From positions 1 through 12,168 of the forward strand of contig DPXZ01000132.1 in NCBI GenBank assembly GCA_003526765.1: a DNA stretch of 12,168 nucleotides, given 5' to 3'. Under the pieces are notes generated by a model. It ran no database searches, was not told the DNA's origin, and worked only from the letters and a program-made list of their open reading frames with translations. Every line of letters begins with the position of its first letter. The first letter of the stretch is position 1. The position numbers and the translations under genes are program-made. Source of the DNA: Fervidobacterium sp. GTDB taxonomy: Bacteria; Thermotogota; Thermotogae; Thermotogales; Fervidobacteriaceae. Below are positions 1-7,689 of this stretch, piece by piece.

Positions 1-309
1 GTTATTTCGTACTGATACAAATCCGTTGTCTCTGAAATCCTTGTTCATTAATCTGTAGACAGTTTTGAGAAACAATCTTTCGTCATTTTCGATTGTCTCT
101 GTCTGTTGAAGATAATTATTGATCTGTTTTGGTTTTAGCTCAACGTTGACATCGGGTAATTCGATCCAAACGAGATCGTTTGATACAACGAAGTTTAGGT
201 TGTTTACCCTTTCCAAGTTTGCAGCAAATTCTTCTGGCTTAACGTCTGGATTGTAGAAGTAGTATCGCTTAACAACTGTCGGAATAGTCAAAGAAAAGAG
301 GTTCAACAT
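1..309 (-). CDS. Unrecognised protein, 5' part only (runs off left edge)
   Basis: A reading frame starts at the ATG at 307-309 and stays open for 103 codons to the window edge without a stop. It begins MLNLFSLTIPTVVKRYYFYN. A GAAGGGA ribosome site lies about 7 bases upstream, and the in-frame TGA a few codons further up excludes an earlier start. The visible part is soluble-looking, with several Asn, Lys and Glu, and has no signal peptide, membrane segment or motif that I recognise. It starts 38 bases after cas2 on the same strand, with no terminator-like structure between, so it is probably cotranscribed with the CRISPR genes. It could be an accessory defence protein or simply the next host gene. 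No function is proposed. Confidence 0.75.
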   Translation of the reverse strand, partial: MLNLFSLTIPTVVKRYYFYNPDVKPEEFAANLERVNNLNFVVSNDLVWIELPDVNVELKPKQINNYLQQTETIENDERLFLKTVYRLMNKDFRDNGFVSVRNN

Positions 310-347
310 GTTTAGTCCCTTCTTTCGTCATTTGATTTCTAAACTGA

Positions 348-626
348 TTAAATTATCATATAGTCATCATCAAAAAACTGTCCTTTGTTCTCTCCGATTG
401 TAATAATTCTTTCCCTAAAATCTTTTGGAATTGCATATATGCGCACTGTATCTGTGGATTTGTCAATTCGAGATGAGATTCCTCTGATCATTGCCGAAAG
501 TTGTGTGTCACTTAGTTCAGTTTCGAAAACGCTGTACTGAACACGAACACCATAACTTTCAAGATATTTGGCAAGTTTTCTCCTTTTCTTGTCATCAACT
601 ATATCATAACTGATAACATAGAACAT
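348..626 (-). CDS. cas2: Cas2, spacer-acquisition protein
   Basis: Small ferredoxin-fold protein of about 92 residues. In CRISPR adaptation a Cas2 dimer bridges two Cas1 dimers to hold the prespacer. The N-terminus reads MFYVISYDIVDDKKRRK, the classic Cas2 first strand with the Asp (YDI) of the conserved site. It is followed by the R-x-L-x-x-Y-L-x-x-Y-G-x-R-V-Q-x-S-V-F-E helix and strand typical of the family. The frame can begin at GTG 635, ATG 632 or ATG 626. I chose 626 because GGAG at 635-638 then sits 8 bases upstream and the protein starts exactly where Cas2 proteins normally do. The ribosome site lies in the last codons of cas1, so translation is probably coupled. Confidence 0.95.
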   Translation of the reverse strand: MFYVISYDIVDDKKRRKLAKYLESYGVRVQYSVFETELSDTQLSAMIRGISSRIDKSTDTVRIYAIPKDFRERIITIGENKGQFFDDDYMII

Positions 627-631
627 TCTCA

Positions 632-1633
632 TCACTCCGATTTGTAGTATGGTACATATTCTTCTTCTTCATCCATCACCACGCGTGCATAATGCCTTGC
701 TTGTTTTTCAAAAACTGTGCGTATGTAGTTCTCTTCGCCATCGAGGTGATAAGTCATCTTCTTGGACATGAACTCTTCATATCTGGAAATGAATATTTTC
801 AGTCCTTCGTCTGTGAAGTGTATGATACCTTCATCTATCACTTGAAAGTGTTCAGGTTTTACCATTTGCCTGTTTAATAGTGTGAGAACAAAGGTGTCTA
901 TGATTATGCACCTAAATTCTTCAACTAAATCAAACAGGAGCGATTTTTTTGAAACATCTACAGTATGTAAATTACCAAAGTATGGGTCCAATCCAACAGC
1001 GTTTATTGCAGCCAGCAATTCGTTGTAAAGAAAGTGGTAACCGAAAGAGAGCATAGAATTGACAGGATCTTTTGGAGGATGTGCTGTACGTCCCTCAAAG
1101 TTAAAATCTTCTCGCTTCAGTATTTTCGAAAGTCCTTGGAAATAGTACCGCGAACCAATTCCTTCGTGTCCTCTAACTTCGTCAATGTCCTTTGCACTAT
1201 CTGCTTTTTCGATACTCTTTCTTATTGCAGCTAGCTGTTCACTCAATGCACCTTTTGTCATTCTCCTAGAGCGCGATAGTAGGAAATCGTAATAGTTTCT
1301 AAGTTTGCCTTTGACAATTGATTTTGCCATTTTCAGTTTGAACGCATCATCAGTTGATTTTTCATATTGCTTTAGTCTCAAGAACACGTTCCAATCGCCA
1401 TCAGTGTAGAGCTTCCCTCTATATTTTCCATGTTGAGTCATGAAGACTACATCGACACCGTGGTCTAGAAAATAGTTTATTATCTGGGTTGTCAAGGATA
1501 TGTTTCCCAATATGTTGACTCTCTCTATTTTGTTGAGAGGCACTTCAGCAATGTTTTCACCATTTTTTGTTACTATGAGTCTTCCTTCACTTTTTGAAAG
1601 TACTGCACCTTGTTCAGTAATGTATAAAACCAT
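632..1633 (-). CDS. cas1: Cas1, CRISPR integrase
   Basis: Cas1 of 333 residues, the metal-dependent integrase that inserts new spacers into the CRISPR array together with Cas2. The N-terminal beta domain (about 1-85) is followed by the alpha-helical catalytic domain. The expected metal ligands are present: E157 in RGHEGIGSRYYFQGL, H223 in NLHTVDVSKKSLLFD, and D235/E238 in FDLVEEFR. A normal length with all ligands indicates an active enzyme. The ATG at 1631-1633 is preceded by an AGGGGGAAG ribosome site about 11 bases away. The gene follows the primase-polymerase after 33 bases and its end overlaps the cas2 ribosome site. There is no reverse transcriptase fusion, although many type III Cas1 proteins have one. 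Confidence 0.97.
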   Translation of the reverse strand: MVLYITEQGAVLSKSEGRLIVTKNGENIAEVPLNKIERVNILGNISLTTQIINYFLDHGVDVVFMTQHGKYRGKLYTDGDWNVFLRLKQYEKSTDDAFKLKMAKSIVKGKLRNYYDFLLSRSRRMTKGALSEQLAAIRKSIEKADSAKDIDEVRGHEGIGSRYYFQGLSKILKREDFNFEGRTAHPPKDPVNSMLSFGYHFLYNELLAAINAVGLDPYFGNLHTVDVSKKSLLFDLVEEFRCIIIDTFVLTLLNRQMVKPEHFQVIDEGIIHFTDEGLKIFISRYEEFMSKKMTYHLDGEENYIRTVFEKQARHYARVVMDEEEEYVPYYKSE

Positions 1634-1666
1634 GCTTTGAGCTTCCCCCTACTTTCTTGTGGAAAT

Positions 1667-3340
1667 TCAAAGTACGATTTCAATTCTTCCGTCCTTTTTT
1701 ATTATTCTTCCCCATTCGGTTAGTTCTTCTTGTTTGTCTCCCATTCTTTTTGCTAATAAGTTCTTCAAATTTTCTATCTGCTTTTCGATTTCGTATTTCT
1801 CATTGTTCAGATCGATGATTTTCTTGACTACAGAGCTTATGGGAACATTTTCAAATAACTTGTCTTCACCTTGTTTGAGGTAAGCAATGGGTGAGTTGTA
1901 TGCACTGGAGAACTTGCAGGTGCACTTCGCTAATGAAAGGTCTATATTTGAATTAACTATTTCTTTCTTGATTTCTTCGCATGTGATAGGAACTTTTGAG
2001 GAGTTTGATAAAAGGATTTCCAGACGTGGTTGTGAGTAGTTGATTGTTCTTCTAAGTAGTTCAGTTATTAGGCTTCTCGAATTGGTTATAGGATAAAGTA
2101 TGTTTACGAGTAGGCGTTCTTCTTCTTCAGTTATGTAGGCTTCTTGATCTATCTTTGTAATTATCTGAGATAGTATGGAGCAGCCTCGAGATATTGTTTT
2201 ACATGGATCACTTTCATCTTTGTGTATTTGTTGTCTTAGCTGCTTTTTGATGTTCTCGCCTTGCGTTCTTATATGTGAACGAGTTGCTCTTCTCTCATTC
2301 TTGTCCTTTTCAAATTGTTCAATTTGCTGATCGTAAAGTTCCCTATACAAGTTTTCTATCTCTTCAGCTCTATTGGGGTGGATCGAAAGAAGGTAATCTA
2401 GTTGTTTGGGTATTTCCTCGAAATTGTCATCGACAAAACTACATCTGCGATTTGTTTTTCTATGTATACCAAGTGGTAATTTTATCAAATTCCCCAAACC
2501 GCCACCATGTTCTGACTGTTTGGGGAATACCTCAACACTAACAGGATTTGAAATATTAATTTGCTCTAATATCTTTTCTAATATCACTTTAACTTTGTAC
2601 GCAGGGACTGGTCTATCAAGGAATATCCATATGTGATAACCTCTATTTCCGCTGTATTCTATTTCATGCTGAATATTGTAGTAATTCAACCTAGCATGCA
2701 AGTTTTTTACCGTTTCCTTGCACATTTCCAGTTTTGAGACACTATCGATTCCAGATTCTTGTGTTCTGTAATCTACATCGTACGCTCCAAAGTTTACGTT
2801 GTTGTCGCTTGTGAGTACGTAAGCACCTAATGTGCACTTTCCGATAAGATGATTTGCGACATCGTCGATAGTCATTGGTCTTCGAATGGGTCTGTATCCA
2901 TCTTCAAATTGGAGTGCAAAAACATCCTCTCTGCCGGAGAAGAGTTGAAGAAACTTCTTGATGACTTGTTCTGGTGGTTTGTTCAGTTTTAGTCTGTCAC
3001 CAAGCTCATTGATTTTTCTTTCATTGTTCAGCGTTCTATATATTTCAACTGCTTTTTCTATCTCATCAAGCTGCTCATATATATCAGCAAGTCTCAACAA
3101 GAAACTCGCGTCTTGAGTGAGGGATGCTAAACGCTCAAAAACTTTTTTGGCATCTTCCAGCTCTCCAAATTCGTACAGCAGATTGCCATATTTTTCAAGT
3201 GATCCATCTTCGACAGAAAGGATGCTTTCAGCAATTCGATATTTCTCGAGTGCTTTTTCAAACTCCAATGCCTCTTCTAATTCCATTGCCTCAACTTTCG
3301 CTTTAAACAATCTACTTTCCTCGTCATTCCCATCCTTCAT
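1667..3340 (-). CDS. CRISPR-associated primase-polymerase (CAPP), TPR plus archaeo-eukaryotic primase domain
   Basis: A protein of 557 residues resembling the CRISPR-associated primase-polymerases described next to cas1-cas2, including in Marinitoga. Residues about 1-118 are alpha-helical TPR-like repeats (LEEALEFEKALEKY, LEDAKKVFERLA, IEKAVEIYRTL). The primase core follows: FGAYDVDYR with the metal ligands D188 and D190, SGNRGYHIWIFLDRP with H236, and KLPLGIHRKT (about 287-296) with H293. These are the DxD, GxxGxHxW and KLPxGxH signatures of this primase class. The C-terminal third has Cys at 380, 387, 454, 473 and 475, a possible metal site, then a coiled-coil-like tail (about 505-540). It starts 20 bases after cas6 and 33 bases before cas1, which fits a role in making or copying prespacer DNA. 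That role is inferred from published CAPPs; the primase fold is seen directly. Confidence 0.88.
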   Translation of the reverse strand: MKDGNDEESRLFKAKVEAMELEEALEFEKALEKYRIAESILSVEDGSLEKYGNLLYEFGELEDAKKVFERLASLTQDASFLLRLADIYEQLDEIEKAVEIYRTLNNERKINELGDRLKLNKPPEQVIKKFLQLFSGREDVFALQFEDGYRPIRRPMTIDDVANHLIGKCTLGAYVLTSDNNVNFGAYDVDYRTQESGIDSVSKLEMCKETVKNLHARLNYYNIQHEIEYSGNRGYHIWIFLDRPVPAYKVKVILEKILEQINISNPVSVEVFPKQSEHGGGLGNLIKLPLGIHRKTNRRCSFVDDNFEEIPKQLDYLLSIHPNRAEEIENLYRELYDQQIEQFEKDKNERRATRSHIRTQGENIKKQLRQQIHKDESDPCKTISRGCSILSQIITKIDQEAYITEEEERLLVNILYPITNSRSLITELLRRTINYSQPRLEILLSNSSKVPITCEEIKKEIVNSNIDLSLAKCTCKFSSAYNSPIAYLKQGEDKLFENVPISSVVKKIIDLNNEKYEIEKQIENLKNLLAKRMGDKQEELTEWGRIIKKDGRIEIVL

Positions 3341-3360
3341 ATCATCTCATCTCTATCGCT

Positions 3361-4188
3361 TCAAGATTCCTTCGACACCTTGACTTGTCCAAGACCCATC
3401 GTGGTCTTGTATCCAACACCAGAATAGTAAGAAAATTCTGAAAGTAAGTTGAATGCAGTCAGAAGTTCTTTGTCTTCTTTAAAAGACTCATCGACCACAA
3501 ATGTAACGTCACCAGTGAAACCTTGAAGATAGAACTTATCGAAATAGACTTTTCTTACCTTTATATCCTCCTTCGAAATATTTATAGCTTTCAATTTCTC
3601 TGCTATGCTCTCATCCAGTTTCAGATCACTGTACTTATTGAATTTGTTGAACAATCCACTGAACATGATCTCAGCATTAGGATTACTCAAATGCAAATCA
3701 CCTGTTCTAAAGAGCGTTGGCGTTATGAAACTCAGTGTAATTTCCGTTTTGAACTCTCTATTCTCTTGGAGAAAATACTTTGGCGAGAAAATTGATGACC
3801 ACTCGCTCCTGGAAGTATCTAATATAACCTTGTTCACAAGAAACTCTATGGCACCTATGCTGAGTTTGTTCTTCAAGATTTTGTCTCTCATGACCTTTGA
3901 AGCGAAAAACTCGAAGAGTTTATCTTCCAAAAATGTGGCGCGAATTCTGTATATCTTGCCCTCTTCTATGTATGTCGGTCCTCCATAGCGGGTACCAAAT
4001 ATGGGAGAAACCGTGAAAGGTTTGAGATCCAGTATATCGTGCACATGTTGTGAGAGTTTTTCGTTCGCCTCTTTTATTGCATTAAATAAAAAACCGTGAA
4101 TCTTTTTACCAGGAAATTCCAAGTATACTCCAGGTTGAAGAGCCTTCATTTCAAGTACAATACTGTAGAAAATTTTAATCCCTCCCAC
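3361..4188 (-). CDS. cas6: Cas6, pre-crRNA processing endoribonuclease
   Basis: A full-length Cas6 (275 residues from the GTG at 4186-4188; about 270 if the ATT at 4171-4173 is used). It cuts CRISPR repeat RNA to make crRNAs for the Csm complex. The tandem RAMP layout is visible: the first strand (IFYSIVLEMKAL), the helix IHGFLFNAI, then H50 followed by KPFTVSPI, which places H50 as the likely catalytic histidine. The C-terminal glycine-rich loop YSGVGYKTTMGLGQV is at about 255-269. It lies 17 bases after csm5. The start is odd. The GTG has no good upstream ribosome site, while a GGGAGGG at 4180-4186 lies inside the annotated N-terminus, 6 bases before an ATT codon. Identity is secure; the exact start is not. 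Confidence 0.93.
   Translation of the reverse strand: MGGIKIFYSIVLEMKALQPGVYLEFPGKKIHGFLFNAIKEANEKLSQHVHDILDLKPFTVSPIFGTRYGGPTYIEEGKIYRIRATFLEDKLFEFFASKVMRDKILKNKLSIGAIEFLVNKVILDTSRSEWSSIFSPKYFLQENREFKTEITLSFITPTLFRTGDLHLSNPNAEIMFSGLFNKFNKYSDLKLDESIAEKLKAINISKEDIKVRKVYFDKFYLQGFTGDVTFVVDESFKEDKELLTAFNLLSEFSYYSGVGYKTTMGLGQVKVSKES
4180..4186 (-). promoter_or_regulatory. Ribosome binding site inside the annotated cas6 start
   Basis: GGGAGGG on the minus strand overlaps the GTG start codon of cas6 and is followed after 6 bases by an ATT codon at 4171-4173. Spacing is ideal for ATT and impossible for GTG. ATT would give the N-terminus (M)FYSIVLEMKAL, where Cas6 proteins usually begin. Confidence 0.55.
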
Positions 4189-4205
4189 TCGAGACTTTAT
4201 AGCCT

Positions 4206-5312
4206 TTATTTGCTACTCCACATGACCATCTTTACCCATCCAAGCGGCTGAATAGGTGAACCTGTGTTGTCATTGACAAACTTCCTAGTCGCTGGAAAAT
4301 TGCTACCAATTCTCATCCTATTACCAGTAATTTTGACAAGATCTCTGAGATCTGATATGAATTGCTCATCGATATCAGAAACAGCTACCTTTGAAAGGTA
4401 ACCGGTTGAAAAGCCTAGTCTTAACAAGAACGTATTCTTTTCATGGTTAATTTCTCGCAAATCTTCATAGAATTTCTTCAGTTTTTGATTCTTTTTGACT
4501 GCGTTCAATTCTTTTTCTATGAGTTTGTCGTTACTTTCCCTAATTTTCTCTTTTATTTTATCCAATATACTTATTTCATTTACAAGCGCATTTTGCTTAT
4601 ATAGATCCTTGTACTTTCGAGAGAACTTCCCTTTGAATTTTACACCCGGGGGCAGCGTTTCAACGTACAATTGTAGGATAGGTTGAACCGTGGTATTCTG
4701 TAACGGTATTCTGTAAACCCCTACCTCTGAAACTGTGAGTTTGTCAGCTTTTACAAATGATGTATCAGAAATCGAAATGAGTTTGAATGGTGAGGATTTT
4801 GGATCACCAAATATTCTTTCTTCTATTTCGGTATCTATATTTTTGAATTCATAAGAGGTTTTTCGATTATCTTGTGATACTTTAAGTTTAGCCACCTTTT
4901 CATTTAGGTACTTTTTGTATTTTGAATCGTAATTAGCAGCCCTCGTAAGTGCCGTTCTCATTGCACCTTTCAGCGAGGAACCTGGTATATAAACTCTCCC
5001 GGCAGACTTTATATGTTCGAATATTTCTCCTCCAATAACTTTTTTTCCACTACTTCCGGTAAATTCTGTAGTGTATTTGATCTTATAGTTCAATTTCTTC
5101 TCTTCGAATAACTTGTGAAGAGCTTCCAAATTATAGTCCCTTTTCTCAAATAGTGAAAGACTTTCTTCATCTTTGAGGCTTCTCAAAATATCGATCACTT
5201 CTATTTTGTTATTTCTTTGAATGTAGTCTATTTTCTGCAATTTTGTTCCAGACAAAACTGCTGTTGGCGAGATTATCTCAATCACATATTCGTATAATTC
5301 GATTCCATCCAT
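4206..5312 (-). CDS. csm5: Csm5, type III-A RAMP subunit at the crRNA 3' side
   Basis: A Csm5 of 368 residues, the Cas7-like subunit that caps the end of the Csm filament away from the crRNA 5' tag. IPGSSLKGAMRT at about 109-120 is the RAMP signature shared with Csm3. The C-terminal RLGFSTGY (about 298-305) and FPATRKF...PLGWVKM (about 339-361) are typical of Csm5. A Lys/Glu-rich helical stretch lies at about 235-290. A longer frame reaches a TTG at 5342, overlapping csm4, but the ATG at 5310-5312 is better: AAGGTGG at 5320-5326 lies 7 bases upstream and the start falls 13 bases after the csm4 stop. A 13-bp tandem duplication (4692-4716) encodes part of YRIPLQNTTVQ. Confidence 0.93.
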   Translation of the reverse strand: MDGIELYEYVIEIISPTAVLSGTKLQKIDYIQRNNKIEVIDILRSLKDEESLSLFEKRDYNLEALHKLFEEKKLNYKIKYTTEFTGSSGKKVIGGEIFEHIKSAGRVYIPGSSLKGAMRTALTRAANYDSKYKKYLNEKVAKLKVSQDNRKTSYEFKNIDTEIEERIFGDPKSSPFKLISISDTSFVKADKLTVSEVGVYRIPLQNTTVQPILQLYVETLPPGVKFKGKFSRKYKDLYKQNALVNEISILDKIKEKIRESNDKLIEKELNAVKKNQKLKKFYEDLREINHEKNTFLLRLGFSTGYLSKVAVSDIDEQFISDLRDLVKITGNRMRIGSNFPATRKFVNDNTGSPIQPLGWVKMVMWSSK

Positions 5313-5319
5313 CTCATCA

Positions 5320-5326
5320 CCACCTT
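5320..5326 (-). promoter_or_regulatory. Ribosome binding site that decides the csm5 start
   Basis: AAGGTGG on the minus strand, 7 bases before the ATG at 5312 and immediately after the csm4 stop codon. It supports the shorter csm5 frame over the upstream TTG at 5342. Confidence 0.6.
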
Positions 5327-6243
5327 CATTGAAGCGCCACAAGGTACGCTAAACCGTATTTCAGAACTTTGTGATATGGAAAATCTTCTGGGGTCCCATC
5401 AACTATCATTCCCTCAACTTTTCCTGAGAGGATCGCCCCTTCTTTTACCATCGTATAGATCTTGTGTTTTTTTGTTGATTCGTAAGGTGAGTAGATAAAG
5501 CCGGTTCTCTCTTGAAGCTCATAGAATTTCAAGAAAGCACATTCTTCAGCTTTTGGAATGAACGAAGACAAAGATATATAACTATCCCCTGCATATTCCT
5601 CTTTTGTATCTGTAAACTCTGGCTCGAAAAATCCTGCACCTATAGTTCTTTCCCCTCCTATGCCTTCGTCTCCAAGCAACTTGATTGCTGCTCTAATTCT
5701 TTTTTCATATTCATCTTCTACATCCAAGAAAAACCAAAGCCCAGCGTTTGAAGAATATCTCGTAAGTTGGATGTAATATATCTCAGAAGCACTTGTTATT
5801 TTATCTAAGGAAACTCTTGGCCTCTTTTCCAAAATGTACAGTGGAGTGCCAAGCTCTTTTGAACTTATGAAACCATATGAGATCTGAATATCTTTTATGT
5901 TTTCAGAAGATCTCTGGAACAAAAGTCTTTCAGAAATATATTTCGCCTTGCTAACACTCTTGGCATTGTCCGTATTTGCAGAATAGTTCAGCGGTTTGGG
6001 ATAGAAAAATTCATCCCCGCAATATGGAAAAGTCGATGATACTTTGAACGGAAATTCTCCATTTAAGAATGCGTCAACAAGCTTATCTGTTTCTTCTTTG
6101 CCGTACAGTAACGAAAAAGCATTTATAATTCCTGAAAATAGTGTATCAGATGGTATGGATACTTCAGATACGGTGTAATCTCCCTCCCTGTACCCAACGT
6201 GAAACGGAGACAGAAGTTTCAATTTGACACGATATTTTCTCAT
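5326..6243 (-). CDS. csm4: Csm4, type III-A RAMP subunit that holds the crRNA 5' tag
   Basis: A Csm4 (Cas5 group) of 305 residues. It sits at the base of the complex, binds the crRNA 5' tag and contacts Cas10. The N-terminal RAMP strand (KYRVKLKLLSPFHVGY) is followed by the family-typical IPSDTLFSGI at about 30-39 and FPYCGDEFFYPKPL near 72-85. The glycine-rich loop GDEGIGGERTIGAGFF is at about 191-206. Length is normal for the family. The ATG at 6241-6243 has an AGGTGA ribosome site and follows csm3 after 13 bases. There is no sign of damage. Confidence 0.94.
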   Translation of the reverse strand: MRKYRVKLKLLSPFHVGYREGDYTVSEVSIPSDTLFSGIINAFSLLYGKEETDKLVDAFLNGEFPFKVSSTFPYCGDEFFYPKPLNYSANTDNAKSVSKAKYISERLLFQRSSENIKDIQISYGFISSKELGTPLYILEKRPRVSLDKITSASEIYYIQLTRYSSNAGLWFFLDVEDEYEKRIRAAIKLLGDEGIGGERTIGAGFFEPEFTDTKEEYAGDSYISLSSFIPKAEECAFLKFYELQERTGFIYSPYESTKKHKIYTMVKEGAILSGKVEGMIVDGTPEDFPYHKVLKYGLAYLVALQ

Positions 6244-6256
6244 GTCTTCACCTCAC

Positions 6257-7138
6257 TTATTGGTTGGCGCTTACAGATTCAGCACTCTCATCTTTGAGTA
6301 AGTTATCGAGGTCGTCGGGATTTATATCCTTGAGCTCTTTAAAGTTGGTACATTTTGGTTCTTTACCTGATTCATAATAGTTTTTATCTCTGTATTCAAT
6401 TTTAATATCTTTGAAAGCTATCTTACCATATCCTCTACTACCAGAACCGCCGAGATAATCATTTTCCAAAAGCCGCATTGCTATGATGAGCTCTTTAAGA
6501 TACTTGGTACCATCTGATTTCACTTTATTATTGCTAATTTCATACTGATTTACGACAAACTCAACTTTAAATTTTGCGCCAGCAGGTATTCTTTCGGTAA
6601 CTCTTGGGTTTGCACTGGATGTTATTCTGTCTATTGAATTCTCCGATTTTGCTTCTGTATACAATGTATCTAGATTTTCGTGCATTTCTTCCGTTATGGA
6701 GTCTTCAATTAGATATGCATCCCTTACGATAAGCCTTGTTGGAATTACGTTTTTTCTTTGTCCCTCATCAGTGGTTTCCAAATTCTGTGAGTCGAGACTT
6801 TTCAATGTCTTCTGAATACCGTGGTTTCTACCAAACAAGTTGCAAACTTCGCAATTCTCATCGTCGCACATGTGCATTCTAACAACGTTTTCTTTTTTGT
6901 CGACAAGAACGATCAATTTACCAGCTTCGACTTTCTCGTGGTAAAATTCCATCAAAGTTCTCATCTTTCCTTTCAAACTACTGCCTGGTATGTAAGGTCT
7001 TCCTAGAGAGTCTTTAATAACTGGATTATCTATACCACCTATTTCAAGTGTCTGAGCACCAGAACCTATGTGGAGACCCGTCAAGAGCTCAGCATCACAA
7101 GAGACAACAAATTTTCCATTGAGAAAAAGTTTTTCCAT
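6257..7138 (-). CDS. csm3: Csm3, backbone subunit and target RNA nuclease
   Basis: A Csm3 (Cas7 group) of 293 residues, the repeated backbone subunit that wraps the crRNA and cuts target RNA every 6 nucleotides. D37 in GGIDNPVIKD corresponds to the catalytic Asp known from Streptococcus thermophilus Csm3, so RNA cleavage should be intact. RPYIPGSSLKGKMRTLMEF (about 47-65) is the RAMP signature. H89, C91, C96 and C99 in HMCDDENCEVCNLFGRNHG form the zinc-binding loop, and LGGSGSRGYGKI (about 229-240) is the glycine-rich loop. The acidic tail after about 270 is probably flexible. The ATG is preceded by AGGAGGGA. The gap to csm2 is 61 bases, one of the longer gaps in the operon; I see no promoter in it. 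Confidence 0.96.
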   Translation of the reverse strand: MEKLFLNGKFVVSCDAELLTGLHIGSGAQTLEIGGIDNPVIKDSLGRPYIPGSSLKGKMRTLMEFYHEKVEAGKLIVLVDKKENVVRMHMCDDENCEVCNLFGRNHGIQKTLKSLDSQNLETTDEGQRKNVIPTRLIVRDAYLIEDSITEEMHENLDTLYTEAKSENSIDRITSSANPRVTERIPAGAKFKVEFVVNQYEISNNKVKSDGTKYLKELIIAMRLLENDYLGGSGSRGYGKIAFKDIKIEYRDKNYYESGKEPKCTNFKELKDINPDDLDNLLKDESAESVSANQ

Positions 7139-7199
7139 ATCATTCCCTCCTAGATTTTGATTTTTTTGAGACTTTCAAACATGCTATACAAAACAACTA

Positions 7200-7664
7200 C
7201 TATTTTTCTTTTGTACGTGCGAGTGTTGCTTCAAAGAAATCTTTTAACCGGTCTATCACTAAGTCTCCACCTTTAATAATTGGCGTGCTAGGTCCACTAA
7301 TTATTGCCGCATCTATAAGTTTCGTGAACTCATCACAGAATTGTGCCAGTTCCTTACTGCGATTTTCATTACGAGACTTTACATACACAAGTCTGGCTTT
7401 TAAGTGTCTAAGTTCATATTTACATCGTTCGACAGCTTTTTCTTCTTGGTGGTTCCTTAGTTGGTTCTTGAAGTTTAAATGGATCCTCATAAATTCCGAA
7501 TAGATTTTTCTAATTTGAGACTGTCTCACATTACTCATCTTTTCCCCTAACTGATCGGCTAACTGAAAGAGTGTATCACCATCTTTGTCTTCGCCTGAAA
7601 AAATCTTTTTTGCAGAAGCTTCGGTGATGATTTCTTGAGTACTTGAAGTGAAATTTCCACCCAT
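7200..7664 (-). CDS. csm2: Csm2, small helical subunit of the Csm complex
   Basis: A 154-residue protein matching Csm2, which forms the inner filament along the target RNA with the C-terminal part of Cas10. It is largely helical. After a disordered N-terminus, the core has helices at about 40-75 (SQIRKIYSEFMRIHLNFK), 78-100 (CKYELRHLKARLVYVKSR) and 105-115 (LAQFCDEF). The pattern of basic residues in LRHLKARLVYVKSR is typical of Csm2. Its place between cas10 and csm3 is the canonical one. The ATG at 7662-7664 has a very strong AAGGAGGGG ribosome site about 8 bases upstream, 26 bases after the cas10 stop. Confidence 0.93.
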   Translation of the reverse strand: MGGNFTSSTQEIITEASAKKIFSGEDKDGDTLFQLADQLGEKMSNVRQSQIRKIYSEFMRIHLNFKNQLRNHQEEKAVERCKYELRHLKARLVYVKSRNENRSKELAQFCDEFTKLIDAAIISGPSTPIIKGGDLVIDRLKDFFEATLARTKEK

Positions 7665-7689
7665 CCAAAATCCCCTCCTTAACGATTAT

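Noticed and set aside
3605..3988. 127-codon plus-strand open frame opposite cas6
   Set aside because: Antisense to a conserved gene, with no ribosome site or known domain.
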